64,000 bases of DNA, from contig JAFYHG010000012.1 of assembly GCA_017539265.1 (NCBI GenBank), positions 48,262-112,261 of the forward strand, read 5' to 3'. Below the pieces are notes generated by a model that ran no database searches, had not been told where the DNA came from, and worked only from the letters and a program-made list of their open reading frames with translations. Both the position numbers and the translations under genes were made by a program. The stretch is from Alphaproteobacteria bacterium. Lineage in GTDB: Bacteria; Pseudomonadota; Alphaproteobacteria; CAAHEQ01; UBA3637. The stretch's first letter is position 1. Each line of letters starts with the position of its first letter. Shown piece by piece: positions 16,832-25,237 of this stretch.

Positions 16832-17101
16832 CTACTTACGCAAGCCTAAACGCGTGATAAGGGATTCATACCGTTTGGCATCATTTTCCTTAACATATTT
16901 TAACAGTCTGCGACGATTCGCGACCATCTTCATCAATCCGCGCCGTGAATGAAAATCTTGCGGATGAGATTGCATATGAGCCGACAAAGCAGTAATCTTT
17001 TCGGTCAAAACGGCAATCTGAACCTCGGGCGAACCCGTGTCTTTTTCATTAATAGCGTAATCTTTGATAATTTGTTGTTTTTTTGATTTTTCAATCGACA
17101 T
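16832..17101 (-). CDS. rpsO: 30S ribosomal protein uS15
   Basis: An 89-residue S15 starting MSIEKSKKQQIIKDYA, with the typical TGSPEVQIAVLT and RRGLMKMVANRRRLLKY motifs. It binds 16S rRNA in the platform. I choose the ATG at 17101 because AAAGGA lies just upstream and family length is 89; the frame stays open to 17200 but that stretch is the leader. The leader contains the palindrome CCGAGATATCGG (17159-17170), a possible S15 autoregulatory fold. Confidence 0.96.
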   Translation of the reverse strand: MSIEKSKKQQIIKDYAINEKDTGSPEVQIAVLTEKITALSAHMQSHPQDFHSRRGLMKMVANRRRLLKYVKENDAKRYESLITRLGLRK

Positions 17102-17211
17102 CTGTTTTTCCTTTCTTTTGCTAATCAAAGTGCTCTTTTTCCCACCCGACCGGCGCAAACCGAGATATCGGTCAGTTTGGTCAATACGGGCTTTCAACAA
17201 AAAAGCATCTT

Positions 17212-17240
17212 CTTATACCATATTTTTTTTATAAAATCAA
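17212..17240 (-). promoter_or_regulatory. Promoter of rpsO-pnp
   Basis: Minus strand TTGATT (17240-17235), 17-bp spacer, TATAAG (17217-17212). It leaves a leader of about 105 bases. Confidence 0.65.
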
Positions 17241-17308
17241 GATGTTTTTTATCATTTTCAAAACTTTATCGGTTAAATATAATTTCGTATGTTTTGTCAT
17301 CAATTTCC

Positions 17309-17337
17309 TTGACAGCCGCTATCCGGTATGATACAAA
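17309..17337 (+). promoter_or_regulatory. Promoter of the secreted Cys protein
   Basis: TTGACA at 17309-17314, 17-bp spacer, TACAAA at 17332-17337. The leader would be very short, about 15 bases. Confidence 0.5.
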
Positions 17338-17357
17338 ACCTTAGAAGGAGTCTTGCC

Positions 17358-17939
17358 ATGATACGTAAAATAGTTTTGTTTCTTGTTTTGTTTTGCACTA
17401 CTGGGGCCCATGCCCAGAATTGGGATATCAACAGGGTACCACCTCAAATGCAGGAAATGATAGCGACTTGTTATGCCATTTACCACCGAACAGAAGGTAA
17501 GGGTATATTGAAACAAAATACCGAAATTTTAAAAAAATTGGGAATTCATGATCAAATTATCGCTCATCCTGCCTATCAGGTCGGAGAAAAAATTCCTTTT
17601 GATACAATAACCCGCGACCAAAGAGATGCCTGTAAAATGGCGGTCTACGGGATGATCGGTCAGGCCGAGCACCTTTTCACAGGTAAAAACCCAAAGTATA
17701 CCCAACCTAATTTACATTATTGTTTAGGCTACTTCAAAACGGTATTCAATCGGGACGATATGGAAAGATCCTATTGCAGTGAAAGCTTTTGTCAGGGTAA
17801 AAAAATCACGTCCTGTGTGGATAAATGTATCAAAAAATTGCGCGAATTTAAATCATTTAAAATGGGGATAACAGATGGCAATATGGTCGATTATAAACAA
17901 TTAGCCGCCTGTGCCCCCGTCATATCAAAAGCAGAATAA
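17358..17939 (+). CDS. Secreted cysteine-containing protein of unknown function
   Basis: A 193-residue protein with a clear signal peptide (MIRKIVLFLVLFCTTGAHA, cleavage before Q20). The mature part has about nine cysteines, including a C-terminal cluster with CSESFCQGKKITSCVDKC, suggesting disulfides in the periplasm. AGAAGGAG at 17343-17350 decides the start at 17358 over the upstream ATG at 17328. No family recognised. It converges on the minus-strand kinase gene, 8 bases away. Confidence 0.7.
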   Translation: MIRKIVLFLVLFCTTGAHAQNWDINRVPPQMQEMIATCYAIYHRTEGKGILKQNTEILKKLGIHDQIIAHPAYQVGEKIPFDTITRDQRDACKMAVYGMIGQAEHLFTGKNPKYTQPNLHYCLGYFKTVFNRDDMERSYCSESFCQGKKITSCVDKCIKKLREFKSFKMGITDGNMVDYKQLAACAPVISKAE

Positions 17940-17947
17940 AAACCCCT

Positions 17948-19519
17948 TTAACGAAACAAACGTCGATTGGGATGGAGTATATGCCCTAAAATACGCAACG
18001 CTTCCTGCAAAGTTTTATCGCGAGATTTATCTGTCATAATTTTATGCCAGGTAATTTTACCGGTATCCAGTTGCAGTTGACTATCTAGTTCAGCGCGATC
18101 CCGAACGTCGGACGGGTTCCTGAGTCTGGTTTTTACCCGCTCTTCGCGCACAGATAAAGGCGCGTCCATCCAAAGCCCCACAAAGGGAACACCCATCTGC
18201 TTGGCTAATTCCTCTGCGGCCAGCCGTTCGGATTCATTATAAAACAAAGCATCCAGAATTACGCACGATCCAACAGACAAAGCACCGGCAGCTTGTTGCC
18301 TTAAAACATCATAGACCACTTCTTCAAACGCCGCCGTATCATATTTTTTATCCAAGGTTTCGGTCGGCATCAGACCTGTCATTTGCTTTTTAACGATATC
18401 GTCCCTAAGAACAACCGCCCCCGGTGCCGGATCCAAATGACCGGCGATTTCCCGCGCAATACGAGACTTACCACTACCCGACAGCCCCCCGCAGGCGATT
18501 AAGAAAGGTTTCTTCTCCGATACAAAATGGCATGCCAGTTCAAAATAATGGCGGGCTTCTTTAACCATACGCCGTCGGTTCCACCCGTGCATTAGGGTCG
18601 CCTTTTTGGCACAAACCGCAGCACGTCGTCCCGCCCGCAGAGACTGATACAGCCCCAGCAAGGGGAAACCGCTTAAATCATTCATATATGCCATATAGTG
18701 GTTAAACAAGATATTTGCCAAACGCCTCAACCCTTTGGCTTCCAAATCCATCAACAAATCTGCCAAATCATACAACGTATCAATTGAACATAAATTCTCA
18801 TTATACTCAATAGGGCTGAAAAACAGGAACTCCCCATTTTCATAGGCAATGTTAGATAGCAATAAATCCCCATGACATTTTCGCACAAAACCCGATGCTT
18901 GACGAACTTTTATAAGGCGACTCTGCTCAGCCAACAATTTCAGATTTTTAACCGTTAATTCATTAACCCGCTTTTTATCAAACACATCCGGACAAAAACA
19001 GGACAACACCGATTCATTTTCCAAAATCAGACGCTTAACCGTATCAACTCCCCATTTATTATGAAAAACCTTTGCTTTTTTGTGCAAATCCGATAAACAT
19101 TCGGCCAAATCCATTGCCTCAAAACGATCAAATTTTGGGCTGGGCAACAAATTATTTAACAGATATTTATCTGCTATCCGCCGCATAACCAAAACGGTAT
19201 CTATTTCTGCGCCTTCCTTGCCGCCGATAACGATTTTACCGTTTTTAAGGCGACGCACCGGCTCAATCTTCTCAACCAGATTTGGGGCATAAACAGCACT
19301 ACGCTTCATCTCCCGAACACAGGAAAGGCGTCTTTTCTCCCGTGAAGATAAATCCGTTTCGGGATATAAAACGGCGCGTTTTAATTTATAGGCCTTATCC
19401 CCCGCCAAAAATAAAACGGCAATATGTGATTGACGAACCTCAACGGTTTTTACCCGATACGGATAATTTTTGGGATTAGAAAGTGCTGCAATAATATCTG
19501 CTTGGGATTCCGAAATCAT
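17948..19519 (-). CDS. APH-like kinase fused to a P-loop kinase domain
   Basis: A 523-residue cytosolic protein of the bifunctional aminoglycoside-phosphotransferase/ATP-binding class. The N-terminal half (to about 330) is APH-like, with CHGDLLLSNIAY as the Brenner-type catalytic HGD loop. The C-terminal half starts with Walker A GGLSGSGKSRIA (about 347) and resembles the gluconate/adenylylsulfate kinase or zeta-toxin fold. The substrate is unknown, and despite the label antibiotic resistance is not implied. It overlaps the upstream CDF gene by 4 bases (ATGA), so the two are coupled. Confidence 0.82.
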   Translation of the reverse strand: MISESQADIIAALSNPKNYPYRVKTVEVRQSHIAVLFLAGDKAYKLKRAVLYPETDLSSREKRRLSCVREMKRSAVYAPNLVEKIEPVRRLKNGKIVIGGKEGAEIDTVLVMRRIADKYLLNNLLPSPKFDRFEAMDLAECLSDLHKKAKVFHNKWGVDTVKRLILENESVLSCFCPDVFDKKRVNELTVKNLKLLAEQSRLIKVRQASGFVRKCHGDLLLSNIAYENGEFLFFSPIEYNENLCSIDTLYDLADLLMDLEAKGLRRLANILFNHYMAYMNDLSGFPLLGLYQSLRAGRRAAVCAKKATLMHGWNRRRMVKEARHYFELACHFVSEKKPFLIACGGLSGSGKSRIAREIAGHLDPAPGAVVLRDDIVKKQMTGLMPTETLDKKYDTAAFEEVVYDVLRQQAAGALSVGSCVILDALFYNESERLAAEELAKQMGVPFVGLWMDAPLSVREERVKTRLRNPSDVRDRAELDSQLQLDTGKITWHKIMTDKSRDKTLQEALRILGHILHPNRRLFR

Positions 19520-20403
19520 TGGGTTTTCCTTTCCGGTTCCGGATGAATAATAATTTCGGTATCCGGAAACTGTTCTTTGATTCTGTCTTCGATTTTATCG
19601 GTAATATCGTGCGCTTGTCTAAGTGTTAAAGTATCATCTAAATGAACGCTAAACTGCACAAAAGCATGACTACCGCTTTGACGTGTTTTTAAATCGTGGA
19701 TTTGAGTAACCTCAGGGAAAGCATGAACAATTGCATGGATACTGTTCCGAAAATCCTCAGGCATTTCTTTATCCATCAACATATTGCATGATTCCCGTAA
19801 AATTTGATATACAACGACAAACAAATAAAGCGACACCCCTACCCCAAAGACGGAATCCACCCATTCCCATTTTAGGTAATAAGAGCAAATTAAAGACACG
19901 ATAACCCCCACATTCATCATAATATCACCGGTATAATGGGCGCGATCCGCTGCGATTGAGAGGGACTTTGTTTCCCCGATAACGTGGGTTTGAAATCGAA
20001 TGAGAAAAAATGTTAAAATGATGGCGACAACAGTTATTCCCAATCCCAAGGAAACTTGTTTTAAAGGTTCCGGATGACAAAACCGACGCACGGATTCCAC
20101 CATTAAAAACACACTGGCAATAGCGATAATGACAGCTTGGATCAGGCTTCCGATACCTTGAGCCTTTCCATGGCCGAAGCGATGTTCTTTATCGGCAGGC
20201 TCCGTCGCATGATGAATGGCCACCATATTGACCCCAGATGTGATTAAATCTTGGGTCGAATCAAAAAGGCTTGATAAAATAGCCACCGACCCCGTAATGA
20301 AAAAAGTAATGGCTTTCATCACAATAAGGGTAAACGCAACCATTACCGAGGCTACCCCCGCCTGCTTCATCAATCGGTTATTTCGTTCCAGTTTTGCATT
20401 CAT
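19516..20403 (-). CDS. Cation diffusion facilitator transporter (FieF-like)
   Basis: A 295-residue inner-membrane metal/proton antiporter. It has six hydrophobic segments in residues 12-205 and the metal site residues of helix 2 (SLFDSTQDLITSG). The helix-5 HxxxD site is visible as AADRAHYTGD. HRFGHGKAQ is the cytoplasmic loop signature. The cytosolic C-terminal domain (about 210-290) is the metal-sensing CTD. Zn2+, Fe2+ or Mn2+ export is likely, but the specificity is not certain. Confidence 0.92.
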   Translation of the reverse strand: MNAKLERNNRLMKQAGVASVMVAFTLIVMKAITFFITGSVAILSSLFDSTQDLITSGVNMVAIHHATEPADKEHRFGHGKAQGIGSLIQAVIIAIASVFLMVESVRRFCHPEPLKQVSLGLGITVVAIILTFFLIRFQTHVIGETKSLSIAADRAHYTGDIMMNVGVIVSLICSYYLKWEWVDSVFGVGVSLYLFVVVYQILRESCNMLMDKEMPEDFRNSIHAIVHAFPEVTQIHDLKTRQSGSHAFVQFSVHLDDTLTLRQAHDITDKIEDRIKEQFPDTEIIIHPEPERKTQ

Positions 20404-20498
20404 GACTTTATTTTATACCTTTTTTTTTGATTTTTCCATAGATTTTTTATTTTTTTGGACTATATTATATCATAATATGTTAAAGAGAGGTTTTAAAA

Positions 20499-21422
20499 AT
20501 GGCAAATCCTTATGATTTATTGGGCGTTTCAAAATCGGCTACAGATACCGAAATTAAAAAGGCATATCATAAACTGGCCCGCACGTTACACCCCGACGTC
20601 AATCCGGATAAAAAGGCGGCTGAAAAGTTTAAGGCTGTATCTGCGGCTTATGAATTGCTGTCCGATAAAGAAAAGCGCAAACAGTTTGATGACGGTATCA
20701 TTGACGAAAACGGAAATCCTACCCCATTTGGATTCGGCCGATATGATAAAAGCGGGTTCGGTGGTGGCAACCAATATCGCACCCAAAATATCAATCCCGA
20801 AGATTTGGCCGCTATGTTTGGCGGCATGGGGGGAATGGGCGGATTTAACTTTTCTGACTTATTCGGTAGTGGTATGGGAGGCGGTTTTCATACAGGGCAT
20901 AGCGGATTTCAAGGCAATCCCTTCGGTTCGCACGGGCAAGACGTATCTTATGAACTCTCTATCCCGTTTAATTTAGCCATTACCGGCGGGGAAACTACTG
21001 TCGGGTTAAATACCGGAAAGCATGTCAAAATAAAAATTCCGGCCGGTATTGCGGATGAGGCAACTTTGCGCCTGAAAGGCCAAGGCCAAAACGGGGGCGA
21101 TGCTTTGGTTAAAATTAAAATTCAAGACAGCACCCTTTACACCCGCGAAGGAAACAATATCAAAATGACGGTTCCGCTAACCCTGAAAGAAGCGGTTTTA
21201 GGCACCAAAGTAACAATACCGACACCCTCGGGGGAAGTTGCGGTTAAAATCCCGCCCTATAGCAGTTCTGGAAAAGCCCTCCGTTTAAAAGGGAAAGGTG
21301 TTGCCGGCAAGGGCGATTTTCTGGTGCAACTATCGGTGGTTTTACCGGATAAACCCGACCAAACCCTAACAGACTTTATTGAAAACTGGCACGACACCAC
21401 CCCAAACCCGAGGAAGTTTTAA
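20499..21422 (+). CDS. DnaJ-class co-chaperone (CbpA-like)
   Basis: A 307-residue type II J protein. The J domain (2-70) has the DnaK-activating HPD at 31-33. A Gly/Phe/Met-rich linker (about 85-150) follows, then two DnaJ C-terminal beta domains (about 155-300). There is no CxxCxGxG zinc finger, so it is CbpA-like rather than DnaJ proper. AAGAGAGG precedes the ATG. It is monocistronic and ends in a strong hairpin. Confidence 0.92.
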   Translation: MANPYDLLGVSKSATDTEIKKAYHKLARTLHPDVNPDKKAAEKFKAVSAAYELLSDKEKRKQFDDGIIDENGNPTPFGFGRYDKSGFGGGNQYRTQNINPEDLAAMFGGMGGMGGFNFSDLFGSGMGGGFHTGHSGFQGNPFGSHGQDVSYELSIPFNLAITGGETTVGLNTGKHVKIKIPAGIADEATLRLKGQGQNGGDALVKIKIQDSTLYTREGNNIKMTVPLTLKEAVLGTKVTIPTPSGEVAVKIPPYSSSGKALRLKGKGVAGKGDFLVQLSVVLPDKPDQTLTDFIENWHDTTPNPRKF

Positions 21423-21425
21423 AAA

Positions 21426-21446
21426 ATCCCCCGATGAACGGGGGAT
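21426..21446. terminator. Terminator between the J-protein gene and efp
   Basis: TCCCCC (21427-21432) pairs with GGGGGA (21440-21445), flanked by A and T runs on both sides, between convergent genes. It probably works in both directions. Confidence 0.75.
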
Positions 21447-21465
21447 AAAATTTAGCTCAATATTC

Positions 21466-22029
21466 TTATTTCGCGCGTTCGACGTAGGAACCGTCGGCGG
21501 TAGAAACCACGATTCTTTCGCCTTCATTCACAAAGGGCGGAATGGTTGTGCGAATCCCGTTGCTGAGGAGCGCCGGCTTATATGAATTGGTCGCCGTTTG
21601 ATTTTTAATAGCGGGTTCTGTTTCCGCAACGGTCAAAATCACGTTTGGTGGCAAATTGACGCCCACGGGTTTACCTTCAATAAAATTCACGGTCACTTCC
21701 ATATTATCTTGTAAATAAAGTGCTGATTCGCCCATCATATCGGCGGGAACTTCGAATTGATCATAGGTTTCCGAGTTCATAAAGACCAAATTATCGCCAT
21801 CTTTATACAGGAATTGGCAATCAAATTCCTCACTCATCAATTTTTCCACCGTATCAGCCGTGCGCCACCGTTCTTGAGTTTTAACACCCGTTACGATATC
21901 CCGCATTTCCACCGCGATAAAGGCGCCGCCTTTTCCCGGTTGAATTAAGTTGATTTTTGAGACCATATATTGTTTGCCGTTATGTTGTAAAACCCAACCC
22001 GGACGAATTTGATTTGCTTGTTCTTTCAT
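21466..22029 (-). CDS. efp: Elongation factor P
   Basis: A 187-residue translation factor that relieves ribosome stalling at polyproline. The KOW-like domain tip carries K33 in QPGKGGAF, the residue beta-lysylated in EpmA-type systems; two OB domains follow. The adjacent divergent epmA gene encodes the matching lysyltransferase, so this EF-P is very likely lysyl-modified. Confidence 0.96.
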   Translation of the reverse strand: MKEQANQIRPGWVLQHNGKQYMVSKINLIQPGKGGAFIAVEMRDIVTGVKTQERWRTADTVEKLMSEEFDCQFLYKDGDNLVFMNSETYDQFEVPADMMGESALYLQDNMEVTVNFIEGKPVGVNLPPNVILTVAETEPAIKNQTATNSYKPALLSNGIRTTIPPFVNEGERIVVSTADGSYVERAK

Positions 22030-22067
22030 TTTGTGCTATACCTCTGTTAAAGTTAAAAAGTGGAAAC

Positions 22068-22096
22068 ACTATAACACATTTTTTTTCGAAAGGCAA
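22068..22096 (-). promoter_or_regulatory. Promoter of efp
   Basis: Minus strand TTGCCT (22096-22091), 17-bp spacer, TATAGT (22073-22068). The -35 box abuts the epmA start, so the two genes share a 72-base control region. Confidence 0.6.
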
Positions 22097-22101
22097 GATA
22101 A

Positions 22102-23160
22102 ATGACAACAAAAACAATAAAATGGTGGAAACCCGATGTTTATTTAAAGCACCTAAATACCCGAATCGCCCGTGGAACGGTGATTAAAAGCATTCGTTCT
22201 TTTTTTGATGCCGATGGCTTTTTAGAGGTCGATACCCCTGCCCTGCAAATTTGTCCGGGGGTAGAAGTACATTTAAAATCCTTTGGAACCGAATTTGATA
22301 ATCCATTGGGCACCAAACAACAATTTTATTTGCATACTTCGCCGGAACTGACGATGAAAAAGTTAATAACTGCGGGCCTGCCGAAAATTTACCAAATTTG
22401 CCATACTTATCGCAACGAAGGGGTATCCGCCACCCACTCGCCCGAATTTACCATGTTAGAATGGTATCGGACAGGGGCAGATTATAATCAAATTATGCAA
22501 GATACCGCCGATATTGTCCGCGGGGCAACCAAAGCCTGTGGGGCAACCCTGCTCCGACGCGGAGAGCGCACCTGTGATCCGTTTCAAACTTGGGAAAAAC
22601 TGACGGTCCAAGAGGCCTTTTTAAAATACACCGGTATTGACGTATTGGCAACCGTTCCCGACGAACCCACACTGGAACCAGACCCAGAACGCCTGCGCGC
22701 CGCCGCCGAAAAAATTGGCGAAAAATGTTCCGATACTGACCGCTGGGAAGATATCTTTTTCCGCATAATGCTCAACCATATTGAGGATAAACTGGGCGAC
22801 GGGGTACCGACAATCTTATGTGAATATCCGACTTGTTTAGGGGCTTTGGCACGCAAAAAGCCCGATAATCCGCGGGTGGTAGAACGGTTTGAGGCCTATA
22901 TCTGTGGGGTAGAAATCTGTAATGCTTTTTCGGAATTGACCGATGTTGTAGAACAACAAGAGCGTTTTGAATACGATCTGGGCATGAAAGAAAAACTCTA
23001 CGGCGATAAAATTCCGGTAGACGAGGATTTTCTGGACGCTCTGCGTTTTGGGATGCCGACTTGTGCAGGGAACGCAATCGGAGTAGACCGCCTGATTATG
23101 CTGATCACAGGGGCGGATAAAATCACGGATACCCAATGGGCCCCCGTGATGGTGGATTAG
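22102..23160 (+). CDS. epmA: EF-P lysine lysyltransferase EpmA
   Basis: A 352-residue class II lysyl-tRNA-synthetase-like enzyme lacking the anticodon-binding domain; it adds lysine to EF-P K33. Class II motifs are visible: motif 2 in YQICHTYRNEG followed by HSPEFTMLEWYR, and motif 3 in GNAIGVDRLIML. Full lysyl-tRNA synthetases are about 500 residues with an N-terminal OB fold, which is missing here. It is divergent from efp. Its stop codon overlaps the stop of the convergent DUF3137 gene (23157-23160). Confidence 0.93.
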   Translation: MTTKTIKWWKPDVYLKHLNTRIARGTVIKSIRSFFDADGFLEVDTPALQICPGVEVHLKSFGTEFDNPLGTKQQFYLHTSPELTMKKLITAGLPKIYQICHTYRNEGVSATHSPEFTMLEWYRTGADYNQIMQDTADIVRGATKACGATLLRRGERTCDPFQTWEKLTVQEAFLKYTGIDVLATVPDEPTLEPDPERLRAAAEKIGEKCSDTDRWEDIFFRIMLNHIEDKLGDGVPTILCEYPTCLGALARKKPDNPRVVERFEAYICGVEICNAFSELTDVVEQQERFEYDLGMKEKLYGDKIPVDEDFLDALRFGMPTCAGNAIGVDRLIMLITGADKITDTQWAPVMVD

Positions 23161-24110
23161 AACGAATTTTCAAGATTTTTAAAAATATCATCAAGTTGAT
23201 TCAAAGTTTTAACCCTATCATAAAATTCTTCATATGGTTTTATGTTTATTAAACCGCTAAGATCAAACAGATATTTATCTGTTTCTATGGCTAGGAATAT
23301 ACCCTCCATATTAATCAAAATATTGATAGGCACAGGATAAAGAGACTTTAATTTTTTTATTTCGCCAACAAAAGCAGATACTAAAATTTTATCTGTTTCA
23401 ATATTCATACCATAAATCATGTATTCACTATTAAGCCAAGAATCGCCACAAGAAATAACTTCCCAATGTTTCCCTTTCCCTAACAATTTAGTCGGATAAC
23501 GACTTATCAATTCCTGTTGTTTCCTATTATGTTTAAAAGTTTTATCCAACATTAACAAAGAAGAATTAAACAATTGAAACTTCTTTGAAGAAACCAGTAT
23601 TCCATAAAAAACAGACATGGATTTTTCATTCTTTTCTATGCCTAACCCAACTGTTTGAACAAGCAGCTTATAATAACTTTCTTTTAAAATATCCGAACTT
23701 GAAATAACCGAATCTTCAAAAACGGGTAAAAAACCATAATGCGATAATTTTTCTAAAAAAGAGTATTCTCCATCACTTTCACCCTGTTCGACCAAATTTA
23801 AAGCGGAGGAAATTTTAGGGATAATTATTTTGCTGATTTTATAACCCATACGCATCAAACAAACAAATAACAGGATTGGTAAACCGATAGATAGTAATAT
23901 AAAAACGAACGTTGAGATAGAATTATTCAGAACAATATCGAAAATAATAATAGAAGAATAACCTAAAATTGAACTGAGTAAGAATAAAGATAAAAGGGGA
24001 TGCCCTTTTATCGAAAGTATCGATATCCACTTTACTTTTCTCTGATAAGGCAATAAATGAGGAAAAATTTCTTTTTCAACAACTTTTAAAAAATCTTGTT
24101 TTGATATCAT
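23157..24110 (-). CDS. DUF3137-like membrane protein, copy 1
   Basis: A 317-residue protein. The N-terminal cytosolic helix (MISKQDFLKVVEKEIFP) is followed by two membrane helices (about residues 40-60 and 70-90), then a large soluble domain ending in an acidic segment (ELxxIxQLDDIFKNLE type). It is paralogous to the next gene upstream and shares the overall DUF3137 pattern (membrane hairpin, then a domain with KHWEVISCGDSWLNSEY and a C-terminal IEPYEEFYD-like motif). I choose the ATG at 24110 because both paralogues have an identical AAAGGAGAA site there. Function unknown; the DNA is AT-rich relative to epmA and trpS. Confidence 0.6.
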   Translation of the reverse strand: MISKQDFLKVVEKEIFPHLLPYQRKVKWISILSIKGHPLLSLFLLSSILGYSSIIIFDIVLNNSISTFVFILLSIGLPILLFVCLMRMGYKISKIIIPKISSALNLVEQGESDGEYSFLEKLSHYGFLPVFEDSVISSSDILKESYYKLLVQTVGLGIEKNEKSMSVFYGILVSSKKFQLFNSSLLMLDKTFKHNRKQQELISRYPTKLLGKGKHWEVISCGDSWLNSEYMIYGMNIETDKILVSAFVGEIKKLKSLYPVPINILINMEGIFLAIETDKYLFDLSGLINIKPYEEFYDRVKTLNQLDDIFKNLENSF

Positions 24111-24129
24111 GGGGCTTTCTCCTTTGGGG
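24086..24129. repeat. 44-bp repeat at the start of DUF3137 copy 1
   Basis: Identical over 44 bases to 25095-25138. It covers the ribosome binding site, the ATG and the first eight or so codons of both paralogues. Confidence 0.85.
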
Positions 24130-24132
24130 TAA

Positions 24133-24161
24133 AACATACCCTACTTTCGGACAGATTGCAA
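24133..24161 (-). promoter_or_regulatory. Promoter of DUF3137 copy 1
   Basis: Minus strand TTGCAA (24161-24156), 17-bp spacer, TATGTT (24138-24133). Confidence 0.5.
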
Positions 24162-24180
24162 GGATTTTGAAAGCATAAAA

Positions 24181-25119
24181 TCAGTATTTTTCCTCTAATT
24201 CCATCAATAACTCATCAACCTGATGAATGGATTGAATATCGTCATAGAGTTCCTCATAAGGTTCTATATCCGAAAAATTATCCCAATTAATATATTCAAA
24301 CAAATCCCGGTGAGTTGAAAAAGCCAAGAATATCTTTCCGTTATGGAAAAGGATATTTAAGGGCTCCTCACCATCGGCTTTTAATTTTTCTATTACCGAG
24401 ATAAAAGTTGGCGTTAAATATCCCATACATGCTTGCGGATTATCCGTGTAGAATAAAAATTCTTTGTCAGGAAAATCTTCAGCTATCTTTTGCCACTTAA
24501 TTTTTACTTCGGATAATTTTGCTTTTGAACTTTTTTTATCTAATATCAGCAAAGAAAAATCTACTGGCCGTAATTGTTTAGCCGAAATAACAATACCCGA
24601 AAAAATATGTTGACGACGCCTATTATTTTCATTTTCTAGCTCAACTTCTTGAACAAATAGAGAATGTTGAGTTTCCCGAATAGCAAAAGAATCACCTATT
24701 TCATAATTGAAAGAATCTTCCATTATCTTGTCATCAAAATAGGGAAAAATACCCGTCCCTGCCATCTCCTTTAACGGATTATCAAAATAAATATTATTAT
24801 CCAATCCCAGCAAATAAAAAATTTTAGGATTAACCATACTTTTTATCCGCTTACAACAGCGATTATAAAATTCCAGCGCTAATCCCGTAATAACCAGAAA
24901 AGAAAAAATCAAAAGAAAGTACACCCACTTATGTGTATTTAGAACATGATGATCGCATAGATAAGCGTATAATAATGAAAAAAATATCATCAAAACGAAA
25001 GAGGAAATAATAATTGCTTTACTAAGCCAGCTATACCTTTTCATTTTTCCCTGATTCTGTTTTAAAATCGGGAAAATTTCGGTTTGAACCGCTCTTAAAA
25101 AATCTTGTTTTGATATCAT
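24181..25119 (-). CDS. DUF3137-like membrane protein, copy 2
   Basis: A 312-residue paralogue of the preceding gene with the same layout: helix MISKQDFLRAVQTEIFP, two membrane helices (about 33-55 and 65-84), then the soluble domain with IFSGIVISAKQL and a C-terminal EPYEELYDDIQ. The ATG at 25119 is chosen because its binding site is identical to that of the sister gene; an upstream extension to 25170 would run through the promoter. The body has diverged far more than the start, so the duplication is old while the start region is conserved or converted. Confidence 0.65.
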   Translation of the reverse strand: MISKQDFLRAVQTEIFPILKQNQGKMKRYSWLSKAIIISSFVLMIFFSLLYAYLCDHHVLNTHKWVYFLLIFSFLVITGLALEFYNRCCKRIKSMVNPKIFYLLGLDNNIYFDNPLKEMAGTGIFPYFDDKIMEDSFNYEIGDSFAIRETQHSLFVQEVELENENNRRRQHIFSGIVISAKQLRPVDFSLLILDKKSSKAKLSEVKIKWQKIAEDFPDKEFLFYTDNPQACMGYLTPTFISVIEKLKADGEEPLNILFHNGKIFLAFSTHRDLFEYINWDNFSDIEPYEELYDDIQSIHQVDELLMELEEKY

Positions 25120-25138
25120 GGGGCTTTCTCCTTTGGGG
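25095..25138. repeat. 44-bp repeat at the start of DUF3137 copy 2
   Basis: Identical partner of 24086-24129. Confidence 0.85.
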
Positions 25139-25141
25139 CAA

Positions 25142-25170
25142 ATTGTATCCCACCCGAACGGATATTGCAA
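25142..25170 (-). promoter_or_regulatory. Promoter of DUF3137 copy 2
   Basis: Minus strand TTGCAA (25170-25165), 17-bp spacer, TACAAT (25147-25142). The -35 box is the same as in copy 1. Confidence 0.6.
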
Positions 25171-25198
25171 GCCCTTTTATAAAATCCCTTGATTTTAG

Positions 25199-25227
25199 GC
25201 AAAAAATCTGATATTGTGGCGCAAAAG
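25199..25227 (+). promoter_or_regulatory. Promoter of trpS
   Basis: TTGATT at 25199-25204, 17-bp spacer, TATTGT at 25222-25227. Confidence 0.55.
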
Positions 25228-25237
25228 GAGAATTAAC

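Noticed and set aside
17948..19519. Aminoglycoside resistance gene
   Set aside because: The APH-like half is fused to a P-loop kinase, a widespread chromosomal family not tied to resistance, and it is coupled to a metal transporter.
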